Of a stretch of 43,171 nucleotides of DNA, positions 33,657-42,347 are shown one piece after another. Origin of the DNA: Clostridiales bacterium (GTDB taxonomy: Bacteria; Bacillota; Clostridia; Lachnospirales; JAISER01); NCBI GenBank assembly GCA_031263985.1, contig JAISER010000018.1, positions 1 to 43,171 of the forward strand, read 5' to 3'. The stretch's first letter is position 1. Each line of letters opens with the position of its first letter. Both the position numbers and the translations under genes were made by a program. Below the pieces are notes generated by a model. The model was not told where the DNA came from. It did no database searches and worked only from the letters and a program-made list of their open reading frames with translations.

Positions 33657-34556
33657 TTGGATAAGATTAAAGTAGCGGTCATAGGTCCTGGAAACATAGG
33701 CAGCGACCTTATGTACAAGATATTCAGATCGAAGAATCTTGAAATGGCTCTGATGACGGGCATTGTGGAGTCGGAGGGCATACGCCGCGCCGCGTCTCTT
33801 GGCGTCGCCACGTCAATTGACGGCGTGAAGGCCGTGGCCGCGAACAAAGAGATAAAGATAGCGTTTGACGCGACGAGCGCGGCGGCGCATTTGAAATTCA
33901 ACTCGCCGGTTCTTCGCGAAGCGGGCGTAATGTCGATAGATTTGACGCCAGCCGCGATAGGGCCGTATTGCGTGCCATGCGTGAATTTGGACGCTTTGCA
34001 TGACCAAATTAACGATAAGCTGGACATTAACATGGTCACTTGCGGCGGACAGGCGACTATCCCGATAGTTTACGCCATATCCCGCGTAGCGGGCGCGTCG
34101 TACGCTGAAATAGTGGCGTGCATATCGTCTAAGAGCGCTGGGCCGGGCACAAGAGCCAATATGGATGAGTTTACGGAAACGACGTCAAAAGGGCTTGAAG
34201 TCGTAGGTGGCGCGGACAAAGGCAAGGCGATTATTATATTGAATCCCGCGGAGCCGCCGCTTATGATGACGAACACGGTTATGGCGAGGGTTAAGAACCC
34301 GGAAGTAGGGTTTGAAAAGATTAAAGAATCGATTGACGCTATGGTGAAGGAGCTTAAAGAATACGTTCCTGGCTATACGCTTCGCGTTCCGCCGATTATG
34401 GAAGGCGATAAAGTCACTACGATTGTTCAGGTTGAGGGACAAGGCGATTTTCTGCCGAAATTTTCCGGAAACCTTGACATAATAAATTCCGCGGCTGTAG
34501 CCGCGGCGGATAAAATCGCCGCGGAGATGTTGGCGAAGGGGGGCGCGCCGGTATGA
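33657..34556 (+). CDS. dmpF: Acetaldehyde dehydrogenase (acetylating), DmpF/MhpF type
   Basis: It oxidises acetaldehyde to acetyl-CoA with NAD and CoA, channelled from the aldolase. The 299-residue protein has the Rossmann motif [14 protein letters not shown] (7-20) and the catalytic cysteine in GPYCVPCVN (C105 by comparison with the family). [12 protein letters not shown] and [19 protein letters not shown] are also present. The start is TTG at 33657, strongly backed by GGGAGGTAG upstream. The stop overlaps the aldolase ATG as ATGA, fitting the known complex of the two enzymes. Confidence 0.95.
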   Translation: MDKIKVAVIGPGNIGSDLMYKIFRSKNLEMALMTGIVESEGIRRAASLGVATSIDGVKAVAANKEIKIAFDATSAAAHLKFNSPVLREAGVMSIDLTPAAIGPYCVPCVNLDALHDQINDKLDINMVTCGGQATIPIVYAISRVAGASYAEIVACISSKSAGPGTRANMDEFTETTSKGLEVVGGADKGKAIIILNPAEPPLMMTNTVMARVKNPEVGFEKIKESIDAMVKELKEYVPGYTLRVPPIMEGDKVTTIVQVEGQGDFLPKFSGNLDIINSAAVAAADKIAAEMLAKGGAPV

Positions 34557-35551
34557 AAATAAACCTTGTTGACGCCACGCTGCGCGACGGAAGCCACGCG
34601 CTTCGCCACGGCATAACGGAAGATATGGCGGTAAGCATCGCCAAAGGGCTCGATGAAGCGGGCGTCGCCATAATAGAACTGTCTCATGGCGACGGACTTG
34701 GAGGGTCCAGCTTCACTTACGGTTTTTCCAAGGAGGATCAGTTTAAGCTTATCGAAGCCGCTGGGAAAGCGATTAAAAAATCAAAGCTCAGCGTTTTGCT
34801 GCTACCCGGCATAGGCACGATAGAAGACCTGAATAAGGCGAAGGAACGCGGCGCGGACGTCGTTCGCGTAGCCACCCACGTAACGGAAGCCGACGTCAGC
34901 GAGCAGCACATTAAGGCGGCTAACGACATAGGAATGATGACCGTCGGGTTTTTAATGATGGTTCATATGGCGGAAAAAGAGCGTATAGTCGAGGAAGCGA
35001 AAAAAATGGAGAGTTACGGCGCGAGCTATGTTAATCTCGCCGACTCGGCCGGATATTTGCTGACTGACGGCGTGAAGGAACGCATAGACGCCGTGGTGAA
35101 CGCCGTTAAAATACCTGTGGGTTTCCACGCGCACAACAACTTAGGCATGGCTATGGCCAATTCCCTAGCCGCTGTGGAAGTCGGCGCGACTTACGTTGAC
35201 GGCACGCTTCGCGGGCTGGGAGCGGGCGCCGGCAATACGCAGATGGAAGTTTTGGCGGGCGCGCTTAAACGCATCGGCCATGACACGGGCGCTGATTTTT
35301 ACCATCTGATGGACGTGGCGCGCGACAGCGTGGATCCTATCATGCTACGCCCGCAGGTGATAGATAACGGCTCTTTGATGTTGGGTTACGCGGGGGTGTA
35401 TTCGTCATTTTTACTCCATGTGTACAACGCCGCTGAAAAATTCGGTCTTGAACCTCGTGACATACTTGTGGAGCTTGGCGCGCGTAAAATGGTAGGCGGC
35501 CAGGAAGATATGATCATAGACGTGGCGTACCGTATTAAAAACAAGGGATAA
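34553..35551 (+). CDS. dmpG: 4-hydroxy-2-oxovalerate aldolase (DmpG/MhpE type)
   Basis: It cleaves 4-hydroxy-2-oxovalerate to pyruvate and acetaldehyde, passing the aldehyde to DmpF. The 332-residue TIM-barrel protein has [14 protein letters not shown] with R11, D12 and H16, and the metal-binding FHAHNN (H192, H194). [18 protein letters not shown] and the C-terminal DmpG-type dimer region with [24 protein letters not shown] follow. It overlaps dmpF by four bases. Confidence 0.95.
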   Translation: MKINLVDATLRDGSHALRHGITEDMAVSIAKGLDEAGVAIIELSHGDGLGGSSFTYGFSKEDQFKLIEAAGKAIKKSKLSVLLLPGIGTIEDLNKAKERGADVVRVATHVTEADVSEQHIKAANDIGMMTVGFLMMVHMAEKERIVEEAKKMESYGASYVNLADSAGYLLTDGVKERIDAVVNAVKIPVGFHAHNNLGMAMANSLAAVEVGATYVDGTLRGLGAGAGNTQMEVLAGALKRIGHDTGADFYHLMDVARDSVDPIMLRPQVIDNGSLMLGYAGVYSSFLLHVYNAAEKFGLEPRDILVELGARKMVGGQEDMIIDVAYRIKNKG

Positions 35552-35590
35552 AGGCGGGACGCCGCGGATAATCATAAACGCAGGGGGGAA

Positions 35591-35962
35591 ATGATATTTT
35601 TGGGGGATATGACATTATTAAAGTATGATATCACTGTGGAAGACACCGGTGAAACTTTCGTATGTCATGAAAACGAGTTTATATTAAACGCTATGCTTCG
35701 TCGCGGGAACGGACCGATATCGCACGGCTGCTGCGGCGGCGGATGCGGGGTTTGTAAAATGCGCATAGTGAGCGGACTCGTTTTTATAGAAAAAAGAATG
35801 AGCGCCGAACACATCACGCGTGAAGAGCGTGAGAACGGCATTGCGCTTTTATGTTGCGTCAAACCGCGATCCGACATAGTTTTGACGCGCGTCACCACTA
35901 CCCATGAACTCCAACGCGCCAATCCGTTAACGGCAATTAACGGCGGAGCGCTGAAGTTATAG
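35591..35962 (+). CDS. XylT/DmpQ-like 2Fe-2S ferredoxin
   Basis: The 123-residue product has a plant-type 2Fe-2S motif, C47-x4-C52-x2-C55 in HGCCGGGCGVCKMRI, with the fourth cysteine in ALLCC (C88 or C89). XylT-type ferredoxins re-reduce the oxidised iron of catechol 2,3-dioxygenase, and this gene lies 41 bases before that enzyme. The start is unclear. ATG 35591 has only two bases after AGGGGGG. TTG 35600 is better spaced from the same site, and ATG 35609 is close behind a second GGGGG. The extra Cys next to each of two ligands is uncommon. Confidence 0.85.
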   Translation: MIFLGDMTLLKYDITVEDTGETFVCHENEFILNAMLRRGNGPISHGCCGGGCGVCKMRIVSGLVFIEKRMSAEHITREERENGIALLCCVKPRSDIVLTRVTTTHELQRANPLTAINGGALKL

Positions 35963-36003
35963 AAAGTAATTAAAAAAGACTAATTACAAGGGGGATTTAC
36001 TTA

Positions 36004-36930
36004 ATGGCGTTAAACAAATTGCTTCGTCCGGGACTTATACAGCTTCGTGTGCTCGACCTGGATAAAACCCTGAATTTCTATAAGAATATTTTAGGGCTTG
36101 ATGAAGTATGCCGCACTTCCGACGGGCGCGTCTGCCTTAAGACATACGACGAATTCGACCATCACTCAGTCACTTTGCGTTTGGCCGATACAGCAGGCTT
36201 TGACTACGCCGCGTTTAAGGTTGACAGCCCTGAAACATTAGAAGAAATGAAAGAAAAAACAATCAAATTCGGCTACGCGGTAGATGAAGTCCCCGCGAAT
36301 TCCAATCAGCCGGGTTTCGGCAAGAGGTATGGCTTTACCATCTGCACAGGCCACAGATTTGAAATTTATTGCGATGTGGAACTGGCTGAAAAAGGCCCGC
36401 AAATCAAAAATCCGGACATATGGACGACTCCTCCTAGAGGAATGCGCGCCATCAGACTCGACCACTTCCTGCTCTATGGCCCCAACATAGAGGAAGCCGA
36501 AAGATTCTGCAAAGAAGTGTTCGGCATGTATTCGCCGGAAGTGTGTAACCTGCCTGACGGCAAACGTCTCGCGACATGGCTTACGTCATCGAACAAACCC
36601 CATGATTTCGCGTTCGTCGAGTATGACAAACCGGGAAAGATTCATCACATCGGTTTCTATCTTGAAAACTGGACTGACGTCGGAAACGCCGCCGACTGGA
36701 TGGCCATCCATAGGCTTAAAAGGGATATCGGCCCCACGCGTCACGCTATCACGCGCGGACAGACCATCTATTTTTGGGAACCGTCCGGCAACCGCATAGA
36801 AGTTTATTCCGGCGGCTACACAGCGTATCCTGACAATCCGTTGAGAATTTGGGACAGTGACATGCTGTGGCGCGGACTGTTCTACTATGAAGGCGAAATG
36901 CTCCCGAGCTTCCTTGAAATAGTGACCTAA
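36004..36930 (+). CDS. dmpB: Catechol 2,3-dioxygenase
   Basis: It opens catechol next to its hydroxyls with O2 to give 2-hydroxymuconic semialdehyde. The 308-residue protein is a two-domain vicinal-oxygen-chelate fold. The Fe(II) ligands H154, H215 and E266 are in RLDHFLLY, KIHHIGFYL and NRIEVYSGGY. Active-site residues H200, H247 and Y256 are also present, each offset by one from the Pseudomonas enzyme. Its codon use differs from its neighbours: by hand count isoleucine is ATC 9, ATA 5 and ATT 4, whereas dmpG favours ATA. The GGGGG binding site is well placed. The substrate could also be a substituted catechol. Confidence 0.95.
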   Translation: MALNKLLRPGLIQLRVLDLDKTLNFYKNILGLDEVCRTSDGRVCLKTYDEFDHHSVTLRLADTAGFDYAAFKVDSPETLEEMKEKTIKFGYAVDEVPANSNQPGFGKRYGFTICTGHRFEIYCDVELAEKGPQIKNPDIWTTPPRGMRAIRLDHFLLYGPNIEEAERFCKEVFGMYSPEVCNLPDGKRLATWLTSSNKPHDFAFVEYDKPGKIHHIGFYLENWTDVGNAADWMAIHRLKRDIGPTRHAITRGQTIYFWEPSGNRIEVYSGGYTAYPDNPLRIWDSDMLWRGLFYYEGEMLPSFLEIVT

Positions 36931-36966
36931 CGCATAACCCAGTCTAAAATTTAATACGCGCATTTA

Positions 36967-36995
36967 GCGAACCGTCCGTGAGGGCGGTTCGTTTT
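36967..36995 (+). terminator. Rho-independent terminator after catechol 2,3-dioxygenase
   Basis: CGAACCG (36968-36974) pairs with CGGTTCG (36985-36991) with an inner CCG/AGG-type loop, followed by TTTTC. It closes the meta-cleavage operon. Confidence 0.8.
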
Positions 36996-37394
36996 CGTTA
37001 TTCGGACGATAAATCCAGAGCGGTCCAAATAGTTCTAAAAGTATGTTTGATTTTAGCGCTCCGTTTTGCGTTTGTCAACTTTGAAGCGTTGTCAAAGACA
37101 TCTTTTCAACTAGCTCTTATGTTAACGGATAACCGAGAAACCGCCGGTTCATTATAGTTTATGCCAATATATGTTTGCGCGGCGTCGACCAGGGTTCGTG
37201 ATAACCCACATACGCGCCATGAAACGCTAAGGTTTTTCACTTTATTTTTAGAAGTTAGCCGCGTCTGAATATAGCTTGGACAATTTAGCTTTGAGTCATA
37301 ATCCGGTTCGATGCGGAAACTCTTTCAACGCGTAAATTCACTCCCCGCCAGCTTTTTCAAGTTCTCTTACGTTTCAAACTGAGTTCAGTATAAA
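36996..37394. other. Intergenic region between the meta-cleavage operon and the SLH gene
   Basis: About 400 bases without a supported gene. It has a diverged piece like the end of repeat A near 37030-37075, a small inverted repeat GGGTT-CGTGAT-AACCC near 37191, and a repeat B end at 37371-37394. Confidence 0.45.
37371..37394 (-). repeat. Repeat family B, end fragment B4
   Basis: GTTTCAAACTGAGTTCAGTATAAA matches the end of B2 (CCAAACTGAGTTCAGC). The rest of the element is not evident. Confidence 0.45.
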
Positions 37395-37423
37395 TTGCTA
37401 TATGTCTCCTAATAATATAATAT
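37395..37423 (+). promoter_or_regulatory. Possible promoter upstream of the SLH gene
   Basis: TTGCTA (37395-37400) precedes a run of overlapping -10-like hexamers (TATAAT at 37416, TAATAT at 37418). A transcript from here would carry the whole C5 element in its leader. Confidence 0.35.
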
Positions 37424-37450
37424 ATGGCGGAAGATCGCCACTATCTTATA

Positions 37451-37567
37451 TGACTATCCAATCGTCTCATGAAGCCGCGCGAATGCGCGGCGCGGGGTCC
37501 GGGGTCGAAGACCCCGGCGGGGTTTGGGGCGGAGTCCCAAGGTCTTTATGACTCGTCTGGATAGTCA
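37451..37567 (-). repeat. Repeat family C, copy C5 (reversed, with flanking duplication)
   Basis: It starts TGACTATCCA and ends TGGATAGTCA, a perfect 10-bp inverted repeat, and is reversed relative to C1-C4. TATCTTATA occurs directly before it (37442-37450) and again at 37571-37579, a probable target-site duplication. It is in the gap just before the SLH gene. Confidence 0.85.
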
Positions 37568-37595
37568 TTTTATCTTATATCCCGGAGGCGTTAAA

Positions 37596-40295
37596 ATGAA
37601 ACGATTAGCCGTCGTCGCGATCTTAACGGCGATTCTAGCGTCATCCGCGCGACCTGTCGCGGCCCTTACGGACGCTATGATATTTAAGGACGATGTCGTT
37701 AACGTATATGTCGGCCGCAGGGAAGCCGGGATTATAATTGAAAACGCTAATTTTAAAGACGCGCCCTCGGATCTTTCGGTGAAAGAGCGTCTGGCGCGAG
37801 CGAGCGCGATAGGCGCGCTAAAAGGTTACGGCGCGTATTTGAGCCCGGAGATAGCCGCTACGAACGAGGAAGCGGCGGCGTTCATATTACGCGCGGCGGG
37901 TATGGAAGGTCAGTATATGGAAGCGGTTGACAGCTTAGCGATGGGCTATACGGAACAAGCCGCGGCGATGGGCGTTATAACGGAAGACGTGTCTAGCTCC
38001 GGAGCCATAACTCGCGAAAACGCCGCCGACTGGCTCATTCGCGGAGTGGAAATCGTCTCGCCGGATGCGTTTTACGATGTGTCCGCGTTGCAGCGCGTTT
38101 ACGAATACGCGGATTGGAAAGATATATCGCCGAAAAAGATGGTCAACGTGGAAAAGGCGCTAAGCGCGGGTGTGTTCGCCGATAGCCGAAACAAAACGTT
38201 TTTTTCGCCCAAATCTAAAGTTTCTAGAGGGGAGCTGGCGGCGATGGCCGCCGATGTCGCTAAGCTTATCTATAGCCAAAAAACTGGAGTTATAGGCGGG
38301 GTTAAGGATTCGCAAACGATAGCGACAGGCGAAAGCGTTGTTATAAGGGATTATTATATACGCTCGTCCGAAGGGTATGTGGACATATTGCGTTACCGAA
38401 GCTTTTATTCTTCTGACGCGAAGGCGGACGATTTTGACGCGCCGGTATTTAAAAACGGAAAAACAGACGGGCTTTTTTCTTTGGAGGAAGGCGACGAGAT
38501 CGAATATGTGACCAAAGACGGCGTATGCCTTTACGTAAGGGTATCGGACGCGGCGCCGGTCAATCAGTTAACGGTTCGCGGGCGGTTCGTCAACTTTGAC
38601 CCTGACGCCGGACGCGTAAGCGTAACGGACGTAAACGGCAAGGAATATTCGTTTAATATGATAAGCGCGTTATACGGCGAGGATTTTTTGCTTTTTAACG
38701 AGAGAAAGCGCGTGACGGCCGATTTGCCGTTAGGAGCGGTAATAGAAATCTCGCTCAAGAACAATGTCGCGGACGCGCTGCGTTTTATAGGCGACCCGGC
38801 GGTGATAGACGAAAAGCGCGGAGTAGTGACGGAAAATAACCTCTCTATGGGCTATCTCACTTATATGGATGATGACGGCGCGCTTGCGACCGCGCGTTAT
38901 ACAGCGCGTGACGCTGTCGTTCGAAAGAACGGCGAATATGTAAGCGGCATGGAGGATATAGAGCCTGGCGACATAGTTTTTATGCGCTTTTCCGCCGAAT
39001 ATCCATATGACATAACCGCTGTGAGCGCCGCGGGCGATTACGCGCCGCAAAGATGTAAAATAGCTCGTATAGTTGATAATGGGGGCTATTCGTCCATTAC
39101 CGCGCGATACGAGAACGGCGAAATAGCTTCGTTTTACGCGCCTGACGTAGCGCGCGTCGTGAAAAACGGCGAACCCGCCAATCTTTCCGCGCTAAAGCCA
39201 GGCGATGACGTGAAGCTCGTCGTAAATCGATTTTCTCCCGCTGTAAAGGAAATTTACGTTGAAAGCGGCGGCGAGCTTATAGACATAATAAAAGGCCGGC
39301 TTTTAAACATCGATGATATACAGAATTCCGTCACGCTTCAAGCCGTAAGACGGTTTTACAAGAACGGCTGGGGAGAATATAAAGGGATCGAAAGTTTTAA
39401 GCTTGACGACAACGCCGAGTTTTACAAGGATGAAAAGCGCGTAAGCCGAGAGAGAGCGGCTAAATATCTAAAGCGCGGTGACGTTTACGCCGCGGTCGAG
39501 CGCGGATATGACGGCGACCGCATACGTAAAATGACGTTTCGCGACGGTCGTGACAAAACAATCGCGGCAAGCCGCGCGCTTTTGGCGGACGACGTTTTGC
39601 AAACGCTTGACGCGCGCGCGCGTTTTGACGACGGCACAATAGCGCGGCGCGGAGGAAGGTTGATTGGATGGGCGTCCGTCGCGGCGGGCGACTACGTCGC
39701 TGTCGCGTTAAACGGTCATGGCAGATCCGTCGCTGTCGCGGACGTAATGGATCCGCCGGGATCCGACGGCGTGAAAATCATGTGCGGCCGCGTTAAAAGT
39801 CTAAACGAAAACGATTCGTTCACAGTCGAATCCATATCGACGCTGGAAAACGGATCGTGGCTTTACTCGCCTGTAGAACGCGTTTTCGCGACAGATAGCT
39901 CATCCGTTTTTTTGAACGAAGGAGGCGCGGCTCGTTTGGATTTTTCCGCGTTCGACGTCGGACGCGACTATACCATAGCGACGGCGGGCGGGCGCGCCGA
40001 AATCGCGGCCGACGCCGCTTTCGCTGAAAACGCCATATACGGCGAAATACAGTCGCTTGACGATGTGTCCGTATCACTGAGAGACGCGCGTTATCTCGAC
40101 GCCGGCGAATGGCGGCTTATCGGCGGGCCGGTCCTCGTATCGATCGCCCCGAACGCCCTCATTGTAAAAAACAACGACGTTAACGAAAGCGAGCTTCAAG
40201 CCGGCGATTTCGTCATGGTGATGACTGACGCGCCTTTCTCCGTTGTCGTAAATGATAAATCCGCTGACGGTTTTATCGTTTTAGCGGAGAGCTAG
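37596..40295 (+). CDS. Large secreted SLH-domain surface protein
   Basis: The 899-residue product has a signal peptide (MKRLAVVAILTAILASSARPVAA). The N-terminal half contains diverged S-layer-homology repeats, for example KERLARASAIGALKGYGAYLSPEIAATNEEAAAFILRAAGM and DWKDISPKKMVNVEKALSAGVFADSRNKTFFSPKSKVSRGELAAMAADVAKL. From about 270 onward there are repeated beta-rich units of about 70-90 residues, with starts such as VRGRFVNFDPDAGRVSV, IKGRLLNIDDIQNSVTL, MCGRVKSLNENDSFTV and IYGEIQSLDDVSVSL. SLH repeats usually anchor proteins to pyruvylated wall polymers. The start at 37596 has CCGGAGGCG upstream; the open frame before it lies in repeat C5. The role of the repeat region is unknown. Confidence 0.85.
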   Translation: MKRLAVVAILTAILASSARPVAALTDAMIFKDDVVNVYVGRREAGIIIENANFKDAPSDLSVKERLARASAIGALKGYGAYLSPEIAATNEEAAAFILRAAGMEGQYMEAVDSLAMGYTEQAAAMGVITEDVSSSGAITRENAADWLIRGVEIVSPDAFYDVSALQRVYEYADWKDISPKKMVNVEKALSAGVFADSRNKTFFSPKSKVSRGELAAMAADVAKLIYSQKTGVIGGVKDSQTIATGESVVIRDYYIRSSEGYVDILRYRSFYSSDAKADDFDAPVFKNGKTDGLFSLEEGDEIEYVTKDGVCLYVRVSDAAPVNQLTVRGRFVNFDPDAGRVSVTDVNGKEYSFNMISALYGEDFLLFNERKRVTADLPLGAVIEISLKNNVADALRFIGDPAVIDEKRGVVTENNLSMGYLTYMDDDGALATARYTARDAVVRKNGEYVSGMEDIEPGDIVFMRFSAEYPYDITAVSAAGDYAPQRCKIARIVDNGGYSSITARYENGEIASFYAPDVARVVKNGEPANLSALKPGDDVKLVVNRFSPAVKEIYVESGGELIDIIKGRLLNIDDIQNSVTLQAVRRFYKNGWGEYKGIESFKLDDNAEFYKDEKRVSRERAAKYLKRGDVYAAVERGYDGDRIRKMTFRDGRDKTIAASRALLADDVLQTLDARARFDDGTIARRGGRLIGWASVAAGDYVAVALNGHGRSVAVADVMDPPGSDGVKIMCGRVKSLNENDSFTVESISTLENGSWLYSPVERVFATDSSSVFLNEGGAARLDFSAFDVGRDYTIATAGGRAEIAADAAFAENAIYGEIQSLDDVSVSLRDARYLDAGEWRLIGGPVLVSIAPNALIVKNNDVNESELQAGDFVMVMTDAPFSVVVNDKSADGFIVLAES

Positions 40296-40310
40296 AAAGA
40301 TGTAAACTGA

Positions 40311-40460
40311 AGAGCCTGTTTAAAATCTCCATTTTACGTCTTTTCGGCTCATTTTCCGCCATGCTTTGTCAGCGCTCATCGCGTATATTCTTTGAATGCG
40401 CGGCATTCGCACTTCTTTGTTTGGTAAAAGATGAACGCTAAAATCCTGACTAAACAGGCT
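40311..40460 (+). repeat. Repeat family A, copy A6
   Basis: It begins AGAGCCTGTTTAAAATCTCC and continues CGTCTTTTCGGCTCATTTTCCGCCATGC, CTTTGTCAGCGCTC and GCGTATATTCTTTGAA. The far end is probably CTAAACAGGCT at 40450-40460. An upstream in-frame ATG (40431) for the next gene falls inside it. Confidence 0.7.
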
Positions 40461-40493
40461 TTAAGCCTTATAAAAAAGGACGATGCTTTTTTA

Positions 40494-42023
40494 ATGAAAA
40501 AAATCGCTCTTGTAACGTTTTTCACTCTCTTTTTCGCGGCGGGGACCGGACATGTCGCTTTAGCCGATATTGGCGAAGCGGGTTTTTTCGGCGGCATAAC
40601 TGACGGCTCTACCTTGCCCAAAATGACTGATATTAAAGCTAAGACTGAAAAAAAACGCCGGACTCGCGCCTATAAGGAAGTCGTTTTCGTTTCCGGCGAA
40701 CCAGTGACGTTCGAAGGCGTGATCGCGGTTGACGCTAAAAACCAGCCGGTCGAATTTACGGAACCGGCTGGAGCGTACGCGGTGACATTCACTGTAGCGC
40801 CTGGCGACGGCGCGGACGCGGACGGCGTCGTTTCAATAAACAGGGCCGTAACGTTTGACGTGCGCTATCGCAAGGAAGGCAGGCAGGTAATTAAAGATTA
40901 CGAGCCGCGAACATGGAGCGAAACGATTGTAACGCCAGCCGGCGAATTTTCTCTGGACCCGGTTCATTCGCGCTTTAACGTAAGCGTAATAGAGGATCAC
41001 GCGCCCGGCGTCGTTTATTACAAAGGCGATATATCCCAGAGGCGCGTATATAACGACGCGGAAAACAAAATCACGGCTCTTGATTCGTCAGGCGCGTTTT
41101 ATGGCTATTCATGCGCGTTGTCAGCGGCGGAAGCCCACCGTATTGACATCACGGCGATAAGCGACGGCTTTCAGGCGCAGTATCAAGTCCGGCCGGCCAT
41201 ATCTTCCGTGAAAATCTTACGGTACGGAGAAAACGAGCCGGACGCCATAAGTTTTTCCGGCAATTACAGAGAAATCACGCAAAGCTCAAGCGGTCTCGAA
41301 TACAATATATACGAAAAGCCCCAATATATAGATGTTCCGACTTTCGGGCGCGAGTATATGCCTGTATACAACTCGTTCGAACAGCTTATATCGCCCGACC
41401 TCGGATTCTTAAAGGGACATTTCGCCGAAGAGGCCATAACAAAGCTGTTCGCCACGCAAGTGTTTGAAAATGATCCTCTCTTTTTCAAGCCCGCGCAGGT
41501 CATGACCAGAGGCCAGTTCATAAGCGCGGTCGCTCGCGCCATAAAGCTGCGCCTTCCTGATTTAACGCCTAAGAAAGGCCGGTCTAAAAAGAGCGCGGTT
41601 ATAGACGACACGGACGCCGCTTTCGGCGACGCCGCGCCCGACAGACCGGATTACGGCTATATTATGGCGGCGAACGCCGCGGGTCTTATATTCGGCCGCG
41701 ACAACGGGAGCTATTACCCTGACAACGCCATAACGCGCGAGGAAGCCGCCGTAATTATAATGCGCGCGCTCGGGCTTGAATCGATTTCGCCCGACGCCGC
41801 GTCGGACACGCCGTTCGCGGACGGTTCTCAAATCAGCGATTGGGCGAGACGGTCCATGAACGCCGCGCGATTTATAGGCATTTTGAATGGCGACGGTTTC
41901 GCGAGACCTGATGAAACGCTGTCAAAGGCGGACGCCGCGCTGTTGCTGAACGCCATGACGGATTATATGCGTTACGGACTTTCCAGAGATTATACGGAAC
42001 ATATCGTAAACTACGCTGATTGA
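40494..42023 (+). CDS. Secreted protein with C-terminal SLH domains
   Basis: The 509-residue product has a signal peptide (MKKIALVTFFTLFFAAGTGHVALA) and a beta-rich N-terminal region of unknown fold (about 40-290). The C-terminal three SLH repeats are HFAEEAITKLFATQVFENDPLFFKPAQVMTRGQFISAVARAI, then PDYGYIMAANAAGLIFGRDNGSYYPDNAITREEAAVIIMRALGL, then DWARRSMNAARFIGILNGDGFARPDETLSKADAALLLNAM. ATG 40494 is chosen because it gives a normal signal peptide and has AAGGA about 13 bases upstream. An ATG at 40431 lies in repeat A6 and would add 21 residues. The SLH block is at the opposite end from the preceding protein. Confidence 0.88.
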   Translation: MKKIALVTFFTLFFAAGTGHVALADIGEAGFFGGITDGSTLPKMTDIKAKTEKKRRTRAYKEVVFVSGEPVTFEGVIAVDAKNQPVEFTEPAGAYAVTFTVAPGDGADADGVVSINRAVTFDVRYRKEGRQVIKDYEPRTWSETIVTPAGEFSLDPVHSRFNVSVIEDHAPGVVYYKGDISQRRVYNDAENKITALDSSGAFYGYSCALSAAEAHRIDITAISDGFQAQYQVRPAISSVKILRYGENEPDAISFSGNYREITQSSSGLEYNIYEKPQYIDVPTFGREYMPVYNSFEQLISPDLGFLKGHFAEEAITKLFATQVFENDPLFFKPAQVMTRGQFISAVARAIKLRLPDLTPKKGRSKKSAVIDDTDAAFGDAAPDRPDYGYIMAANAAGLIFGRDNGSYYPDNAITREEAAVIIMRALGLESISPDAASDTPFADGSQISDWARRSMNAARFIGILNGDGFARPDETLSKADAALLLNAMTDYMRYGLSRDYTEHIVNYAD

Positions 42024-42286
42024 AACGCGAAAAAAGGAGAACCTTGATTCGAAACATAGCCAAACCGGGCGAGCCAATGAGTTTGGCGCAAAACGCTGAA
42101 ATTATAGAAGTCTCAATGAAAACGTTTGGAATGTTTGACTTAGGCGCGGTATATATATTATTTCCGGGGGTAAACTTTAGCGACAATAGCGCGTCATGGA
42201 ACAGCCCGTTTATTAAACATTATCGCCGGCGCCGGCGCGTTTTTGAAACAAGTTCAAAGTTGGCTCGATATTATTGCGGCGACGTA
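42024..42286. other. Intergenic region with a repeat B fragment
   Basis: No supported gene. The B5 fragment is near its left end and a small GC palindrome, CGCCGGCGCCGGCG, lies near 42225-42238. An open frame across 42020-42331 has repeat-derived sequence and no recognisable features. Confidence 0.5.
42048..42072 (+). repeat. Repeat family B, fragment B5
   Basis: TTCGAAACATAGCCAAACCGGGCGA matches the left core of B1 and B3. The rest of the element is not seen. Confidence 0.5.
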
Positions 42287-42316
42287 TTGAAGCCGCGCCG
42301 CGCGTTGTGCTATAAT
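42287..42316 (+). promoter_or_regulatory. Predicted sigma-A promoter of the small conserved protein
   Basis: TTGAAG (42287-42292), 18 bases, then a perfect TATAAT (42311-42316) with an extended -10 TGC. The start codon is 32 bases downstream. Confidence 0.65.
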
Positions 42317-42347
42317 GCAATAAAATTCTGAAGGGAGCGTTACACAG

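Noticed and set aside
42020..42331. 103-codon open frame after the second SLH gene
   Set aside because: It starts across the previous stop, contains a repeat B fragment, has no clear binding site and overlaps the promoter of the next gene.
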